This document shows positions 48,282 to 52,196 of a stretch of DNA of 52,196 nt, one piece after another. The position numbers were made by a program, and so were the translations under genes. The DNA comes from a virus. Each line of letters opens with the position of its first letter. Positions within the stretch are counted from its first letter, which is position 1. The stretch lies in the IMG/VR virus record IMGVR_UViG_3300047552_000351, positions 1 to 52,196 of that record; one strand, 5' to 3'. The notes beneath the pieces were generated by a model. That model did no database searches. It had not been told where the DNA came from and saw only the letters and a program-made list of their open reading frames with translations.

Positions 48282-50345
48282 CTAATCACCAGGGCCAATG
48301 GCCCAAGATCCGAACATTCCGCGCGGCTGATGAATTTCTCCAGCCTTGCGCAGTTCTGTCAGCCTTCTTGCCGCAGTTGGATCAGATACAGCGAATTCGA
48401 GCTTTATGGCGTTTTTGATGTCGTTTCCTGACATTGTACCAGCACCAAGAAGATTCAAAACGAAGTCCTTCATTTCTGTCGCCGTGTCTCGTACGTCTTT
48501 CTGTCCTCCTCCGTTGCCGTTCCCTGGCAAACCATCCGCTTCGTCTGCAAAGTCCTGAGCCCGCCCATGATCGACCGACAGAACGTCGATTCTTGATGTT
48601 GCAACTTCGACCAGAGTTTCATCCTCGCCGTTCCAGTGCCGTGATAGGACAGAATGCCCGACAATGCGGTACTTGAAACACGTTGACCCAACCGGGTAGT
48701 TGTTGAACTTGCGAGTGAACATTCTAAACGTTTGGTCAGTTGGCTCGCTGTTCTTCTCTTCCATGCACACCAACACGCCGCGACTCATGTTACCAATTGC
48801 TCCGGCCCCAGCGATCCGCTCTAGCGGATCTTGCCCTTGCGAGCCCTTCTTGAAGTGAGACACGAACAGAATCGCCATGTGGATCTGCTCTGCAATGTGA
48901 ACCAATGGCACAAGTCGCTCGCGGACCTCGCTATTTTTATGAGAGTCAACACCGCTCAACGCTTCCGAAACGTTGTCGATAATAAGCAGCTTCGGGCGCA
49001 GCTCGTTGCACGCCGAAACAAGTGTTTTCATATCCTTACCTGGAATGAACTGCTTGCGCCGGTCATCCTGCATGACTGCCGTGATGATGCGTATGCGGTC
49101 CAGGTCCGCGCCAAACGCGATCAATCGAGGAACGATAACCTCTTCGTAGTTATCCTCTGACGAGTACAGGATAACGTCACCAGGTTCATCCATTTCGTGC
49201 CCGTCTGGAAACCCGCCTCCACGAGAAACGCACGCAGCGATGAAGAATGACCATGTGGACTTACCAGTCCCGGCCATGCCGGCTAGGATTGTCATCGCCC
49301 TCAACTGGATACGGCCAGGCCATAGCCAATCAGTGTTCCTGATCCTAACGTTGGAAGCCTTGATCGTTTCGAGTCCGCAGATAACCTCGCGCTTGTCAGG
49401 GTCCACCAAGTCTATGATGCTGGCATCGTCTGCGCACGACAGGTCCATACTGTCAAGGTCAAACTCGTCGGCTTTCTTCTTCGACTCCTTTGCTATATGA
49501 AAAACTGATTCGTAGCTGATACCAGCTCCAGGCTTGAAATCGTTCTGCCACTTCCATCGTGTTTCACCTGGCCGGTACTTCGAAGACTGCCGCGACCAAC
49601 CATCCCATAGCACGAACCCGACGTCGCCAAGCTCACGCAGTGCCATGCCGACTCTAACCCACGTATCCCGGTCGTCAGCGTCACAGTCTCGCAACGCTTC
49701 GCGAAGTTCTGATTGCAACACCGCATCGGCATACCGGAGACCTCCAATTGGCGCGTCTGATTGCTTACGCTCGATGGCGAGATCCCTGATCCAATCCGGC
49801 AATGGTCCTGGCGCGTTGCCATCGGTCGGATCGCTGGACGCCTCCCACTCGTACTGTCCGCCGCTCTTATGGTTGCTTGGCTCCAGCAAGACATACTTAT
49901 TTAATAGCATGTCCACGCCAGGTCCGAGCGTGCCTGGTATCCCGTCCGCCGATTCTGGCCTTAAGAAAAAGAAATGCTGGCCGCCCCCACCGCTGTATTG
50001 GTGAACGTCTGTCTGGAACTTTCCGCGCTCTGTCTCCAGACGTTCCAGTGTTTCGTTGCCTCCATTCCTAGGATCGATGTCAACGCACGCAAGACCGGAC
50101 AGCGCTAGGTTGCATCCTATGTTGGCTTCCGGGTACGACGCCCACCATTCCTCAATGAGGTCAACGTCGGTCGTCGCATCGCCCATGCCTTTTGGCGCTT
50201 CGCTCCCGATTGGATGTTTGCCAGGAGACGAGCAGCTAGCGCGTCCGCACGCGCATTGCCCCGCTTCGTTGACCCACCACACAGGGAACACATGCCATCC
50301 TAGCTCTGCGTAAGCCTTTGCAGCTTCTAGCTTTTTCGATATCAT
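48282..50345 (-). CDS. Bifunctional primase-polymerase / RepA-like helicase (687 aa)
   Basis: The replication protein. Residues 1-190 form an archaeo-eukaryotic-type primase-polymerase domain, with WHVFPVWWVN, the Cys cluster CACGRASC (zinc-like insert), the catalytic Asp pair at 89 and 91 (ACVDIDPRNGG) and His124 (GGGQHFFF). Residues of about 212-290 are a PriCT-like linker domain (DRDTWVRVGMALRELG, WDGWSRQSSKY). Residues of about 345-570 form an AAA_25/RepA-like ATPase with Walker A GMAGTGKS at 356-363 and KLLIIDNVSEAL as Walker B. A C-terminal HTH (GNDIKNAI, DPTAARRLTELRKAGEI) ends it. It is transcribed away from the repressor, next to a DnaA box. Confidence 0.9.
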   Translation of the reverse strand: MISKKLEAAKAYAELGWHVFPVWWVNEAGQCACGRASCSSPGKHPIGSEAPKGMGDATTDVDLIEEWWASYPEANIGCNLALSGLACVDIDPRNGGNETLERLETERGKFQTDVHQYSGGGGQHFFFLRPESADGIPGTLGPGVDMLLNKYVLLEPSNHKSGGQYEWEASSDPTDGNAPGPLPDWIRDLAIERKQSDAPIGGLRYADAVLQSELREALRDCDADDRDTWVRVGMALRELGDVGFVLWDGWSRQSSKYRPGETRWKWQNDFKPGAGISYESVFHIAKESKKKADEFDLDSMDLSCADDASIIDLVDPDKREVICGLETIKASNVRIRNTDWLWPGRIQLRAMTILAGMAGTGKSTWSFFIAACVSRGGGFPDGHEMDEPGDVILYSSEDNYEEVIVPRLIAFGADLDRIRIITAVMQDDRRKQFIPGKDMKTLVSACNELRPKLLIIDNVSEALSGVDSHKNSEVRERLVPLVHIAEQIHMAILFVSHFKKGSQGQDPLERIAGAGAIGNMSRGVLVCMEEKNSEPTDQTFRMFTRKFNNYPVGSTCFKYRIVGHSVLSRHWNGEDETLVEVATSRIDVLSVDHGRAQDFADEADGLPGNGNGGGQKDVRDTATEMKDFVLNLLGAGTMSGNDIKNAIKLEFAVSDPTAARRLTELRKAGEIHQPRGMFGSWAIGPGD

Positions 50346-50354
50346 AAGAACAAC

Positions 50355-50363
50355 TTATCCACA
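50355..50363 (+). promoter_or_regulatory. Consensus DnaA box
   Basis: TTATCCACA is an exact R1-type DnaA box, 10 nt before the start codon of the primase-helicase and just before the repressor promoter. One box does not make an origin, but beside a replication gene it suggests host DnaA takes part in initiation or in control of this gene. Confidence 0.6.
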
Positions 50364-50368
50364 GATTA

Positions 50369-50397
50369 TTGACAGGTAAAGCAAATAGGACTAATTT
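50369..50397 (+). promoter_or_regulatory. Sigma-70 promoter for the repressor gene
   Basis: TTGACA at 50369-50374, a 17-nt spacer, and TAATTT at 50392-50397. Transcription would begin near 50404, about 40 nt before the repressor start codon. The -10 lies within the palindrome at 50388-50402, so binding there would block it. Confidence 0.75.
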
Positions 50398-50402
50398 AGT
50401 CC
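50388..50402. promoter_or_regulatory. Operator-like palindrome over the repressor promoter
   Basis: GGACTAA, T, TTAGTCC: perfect 7-bp arms around one central base, overlapping the -10 of the repressor promoter. Size and symmetry suit an XRE-type dimer. A likely site for autoregulation by the repressor encoded next to it and for control of the divergent replication gene. Confidence 0.7.
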
Positions 50403-50406
50403 ACAA

Positions 50407-50418
50407 CGCAACATTGCG
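50407..50418. promoter_or_regulatory. Second palindrome in the repressor-primase control region
   Basis: CGCAA, CA, TTGCG: perfect 5-bp arms around two bases just after the predicted start site. The sequence differs from the first palindrome, so it may bind another protein or be part of the leader. Confidence 0.4.
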
Positions 50419-50443
50419 CGATTAGCCCAAACGGTGGCACAAT

Positions 50444-51067
50444 ATGAATACGCAAACTGCGATTTTGTATCACAAAGAGACGCCTAAGTCCATTAAAGTA
50501 TCGCACGCCATGACAACAACTAAACGGGACCGATACGAAGGATTCGCGCCTACTGAGTTCGGCAACCGCGTCAAGCGGCTGCGCAGGATCAAGGGAATGA
50601 CCCTGGAAGAACTCGGCAAAAAGTGCGGCGTCAAAAAAACGACCGTCAGCCAGTGGGAAACCGGACGCATCAAAGCACCAGAAGGAGGAACGGTTATTGA
50701 CCTAGCCAACGCGCTAGGCGTAAGCCCGGAGTGGCTGATCTACGGACGCGAGGATTACACTGGCAGCGTCGTTCCGAAGCACGCGGTATTGCCGGAACCG
50801 ACTGGCCCATCGGAAGAGTACGCACGCGATCTATTTAATAAGCTTGACGGCCTACCAATGCGTCAGCGCGTTCCTATCCTGGCCGCGCTTCAGCAGATGC
50901 TAGACAATGCACAACGCGTAGATGATGTCAAGGAACTACATCACGGCAATGGAGTGGCACGAGTTATAGACTCGCCACAGATTCGAAGCGACTCAATCAC
51001 ATCAACTTTTTCAGGGCCATTTAGAAGGAAGACCGACAGCAATGATGAATCGGGTAGTGGCGTTTAA
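50444..51067 (+). CDS. XRE-family phage repressor (207 aa)
   Basis: Residues of about 38-95 form an HTH_3 domain: FGNRVKRLRRIKGMTLEELG, CGVKKTTVSQWETGR and IDLANALGVSPEWLIYG. The second half (residues 100-207) is helical with DLFNKLDGLPMRQRVPILAAL, followed by a loose tail. No S24 self-cleavage domain is visible, so induction may not use RecA-driven cleavage. It is read divergently from the replication gene across a 98-nt region holding promoter and palindromes. An internal ATG at 50510 is a possible second start. Confidence 0.85.
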   Translation: MNTQTAILYHKETPKSIKVSHAMTTTKRDRYEGFAPTEFGNRVKRLRRIKGMTLEELGKKCGVKKTTVSQWETGRIKAPEGGTVIDLANALGVSPEWLIYGREDYTGSVVPKHAVLPEPTGPSEEYARDLFNKLDGLPMRQRVPILAALQQMLDNAQRVDDVKELHHGNGVARVIDSPQIRSDSITSTFSGPFRRKTDSNDESGSGV

Positions 51068-51293
51068 CCGTACGTGGGCACATGAAAACGACGAAGCAAT
51101 AGCGGAGCTTACCGAGCTGCACAACTCTGGCGACATCCTTGGCCTGGCGTACATCGCAATCGGGCGGAACGGGATTCACACCGTCAGGGCAAGCGGTCAA
51201 GCGGTAACGCACCCGGAGATTGTGATTGGCCTCGCTATGCGGATGATGTGGGCGCTGATTGCAGATAAGGAATGCACTTGCCGCAATCGATAA
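51042..51293 (+). CDS. Small phage protein downstream of the repressor (83 aa)
   Basis: Starts inside the end of the repressor gene (26-nt overlap), with GGAAG upstream. The product (FNRTWAHENDEAIAELTELH, then AYIAIGRNGIHTVRASG) is a compact alpha/beta protein that ends in CTCRNR. A terminator follows its stop. The family is common in phages, as far as I recall, but its role is unknown. Confidence 0.6.
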   Translation: MMNRVVAFNRTWAHENDEAIAELTELHNSGDILGLAYIAIGRNGIHTVRASGQAVTHPEIVIGLAMRMMWALIADKECTCRNR

Positions 51294-51298
51294 GCAAA

Positions 51299-51335
51299 AA
51301 GCGCCAGGTTCCCATGTCTGGCGCTTAAACTTTTA
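51299..51335 (+). terminator. Intrinsic terminator after the repressor operon
   Basis: AAGCGCCAG (51299-51307) and CTGGCGCTT (51318-51326) form a perfect 9-bp stem with a 10-nt loop. The following AAACTTTTAT is only a weak T tract, while five A precede the stem, so it may work in both directions. Confidence 0.75.
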
Positions 51336-51421
51336 TGATTCTGGTATTGCAAAGTTTCGCGCGTAGTGGGACACTATACCCACGCTGAAGGATTGGCCTG
51401 AAGCGGGAACTGGAGAAAAAC

Positions 51422-51730
51422 ATGAACAGAACTACTACAATCCTACTCGCCGCGCTACTAGCAGGATGCAGCGTATCACGCGGTACGAACTTCGAATGGC
51501 GGGATGCGAACAGCATTCGCAATGGCATGACGCGAGAACAAGTGATAGGCATCATTGGCGAGCCTAACAGCGCGGCTGGCGACGGATCGTACCTGATCTG
51601 GTCGTATGGAAGCGCCAACATGATTACTGGCTCGAATCAGTCCAAGGCTGTTAAGTTCTCATTCGATGAGAACGGAAAGACGTATGGTATCAAAGGAAAC
51701 GAATTAAAGTACCTAGTTGACCAAGAGTGA
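51422..51730 (+). CDS. BamE/SmpA-like small lipoprotein (102 aa)
   Basis: NRTTTILLAALLAGCSVSRG is a classical lipoprotein signal with lipobox LAGC, so Cys16 would be lipidated. The mature part reads NSIRNGMTREQVIGIIGEPNS, YLIWSYG and KAVKFSFDENGKTYGI, the SmpA/OmlA-like fold (alpha-alpha-beta-beta). Such lipoproteins are frequent phage morons. An outer-membrane role such as superinfection exclusion is inference. GGAG precedes the ATG. Confidence 0.78.
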   Translation: MNRTTTILLAALLAGCSVSRGTNFEWRDANSIRNGMTREQVIGIIGEPNSAAGDGSYLIWSYGSANMITGSNQSKAVKFSFDENGKTYGIKGNELKYLVDQE

Positions 51731-51924
51731 TAGCCATGCATTACAACATCTGTTCCGGCCCAGGCGAATTCCACGTTGTAACGCGAGAGCCAGCACGTAA
51801 CACACGCGACATCTTAGAAATCGAGAACCACAGACGGTCTCGCAGGATCGACGCGCTCGAACTGTTGGCCTGCGGGTTGCGTGTGCGATATGATTCAACA
51901 CTTAGCGCATTTGAGGAAGTTTAA
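51727..51924 (+). CDS. Small hypothetical protein (65 aa)
   Basis: The GTG at 51727 overlaps the lipoprotein stop as GTGA. An ATG at 51736 is the other choice. The Arg/Glu-rich product ([20 protein letters not shown], then [17 protein letters not shown]) is soluble. It ends in a TAATG overlap with the pentapeptide gene. No family recognised. Confidence 0.5.
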   Translation: MIAMHYNICSGPGEFHVVTREPARNTRDILEIENHRRSRRIDALELLACGLRVRYDSTLSAFEEV

Positions 51925-52196
51925 TGGACATTAAAAATGTTTTGCGATTGCATAAGTTATGGCTTAATGGCGATAGTTTTGGTAATCGTGCCGACTTGCG
52001 CGATGCCAACTTGAGCGGTGCCGACTTGCGCGATGCCAACTTGAGCGGTGCCGACTTGCGCGATGCCGACTTGCGCGACGCCAACTTGAGCGGTGCCAAC
52101 TTGAGCGGTGCCAACTTGAGCGGTGCCAACTTGAGCGGTGCCAACTTGAGAGGTGCCGACTTGCGCGATGCCAACTTGAGCGGTGCCGACTTGCGC
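51924..52196 (+). CDS. Pentapeptide-repeat protein, 3' end missing (91 aa seen)
   Basis: The ATG overlaps the preceding stop (TAATG). After [20 protein letters not shown] come 14 units of A(D/N)L(R/S)(D/G), the last one cut by the window edge. Such repeats fold as a right-handed quadrilateral beta-helix, which in MfpA and Qnr proteins mimics DNA and binds gyrase. Phage copies with this opening are common but their target is unknown. Protein length cannot be judged, because the gene runs off the window. Confidence 0.85.
   Translation, partial: MDIKNVLRLHKLWLNGDSFGNRADLRDANLSGADLRDANLSGADLRDADLRDANLSGANLSGANLSGANLSGANLRGADLRDANLSGADLR
51990..52196 (+). repeat. 15-nt tandem repeat encoding pentapeptides
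   Basis: Thirteen complete 15-nt units and a partial one alternate between two nearly invariant forms, GCCGACTTGCGCGAT and GCCAACTTGAGCGGT, with one hybrid unit. The codons hardly vary, which implies recent expansion or gene conversion and is enough to stop a short-read assembly here. Confidence 0.9.

Noticed and set aside
51990-52196. CRISPR array
   Set aside because: The repeats are contiguous 15-nt coding units with no spacers.
1-52196. tRNA or rRNA genes
   Set aside because: No cloverleaf with conserved T-loop and no rRNA-like segment was noticed on reading. A covariance-model search would be decisive.

Overview
The window looks like an almost complete genome of a temperate, long-tailed (siphovirus-type) phage or prophage of a Gram-negative proteobacterium. 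It carries a tyrosine integrase with an excisionase-like gene, a repressor, large terminase, portal, HK97-type coat protein, tail tube, a tail chaperone made through a frameshift, a giant tape measure, a GH19-type endolysin and a primase-helicase. Lipoprotein signals, Sec signal peptides and the phage families seen (XF1762-like, Lar-like, DUF551-like, DUF1799-like, DUF6378-like) suggest a beta- or gammaproteobacterial host. The host cannot be named from sequence alone. I see no rRNA, tRNA, CRISPR array or insertion sequence.

Layout. Positions 162-2999 (+) hold small accessory genes, a Lar-like zinc protein, an excisionase-like protein and the integrase. Positions 2996-35988 (-) form the late operon. 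Read in its own direction it runs: coiled-coil membrane protein, small terminase, large terminase, portal, an 11.7-kb block of fibre/adhesin-like genes, head-completion genes, scaffold, coat, tail tube, frameshifted tail chaperone, tape measure, tail-tip proteins and a PhoH-like ATPase. Positions 36108-38121 (+) form a short cassette of holin-like and small genes ending in a Mu gpF-like head protein, on the strand opposite to terminase and portal. Positions 38108-47769 (-) form a long, tightly overlapping operon: endolysin, HslV-like Ntn hydrolase, lipoprotein, an IbrA/IbrB-like pair, phosphoesterase, DUF6378-like protein, RusA-like resolvase and many tiny proteins. Positions 47770-48281 are an AT-rich gap ending in a terminator. 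Positions 48282-50345 (-) encode the primase-helicase. Positions 50346-50443 hold a DnaA box, a promoter and palindromic operators. The repressor and an accessory arm (lipoprotein, pentapeptide-repeat protein) run rightward from 50444 to the window end.

The window ends inside the tandem repeats of the pentapeptide gene, and both ends carry rightward genes. The simplest reading is a circular or circularly permuted phage genome cut at an assembly-breaking repeat, so that 50444-52196 continues into 1-2999.

The most unusual locus is 41614-44523. A PAPS-reductase-like PP-loop protein (IbrA-like) lies next to a protein that joins an ectoine-synthase-like cupin, with all three metal ligands kept, to a ParB/sulfiredoxin (IbrB-like) domain. 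These are followed by a conserved partner and a separate copy of the IbrA C-terminal domain, behind a perfect palindrome. There is no ectoine pathway here, so the cupin has probably been recruited for another reaction or for ligand sensing.
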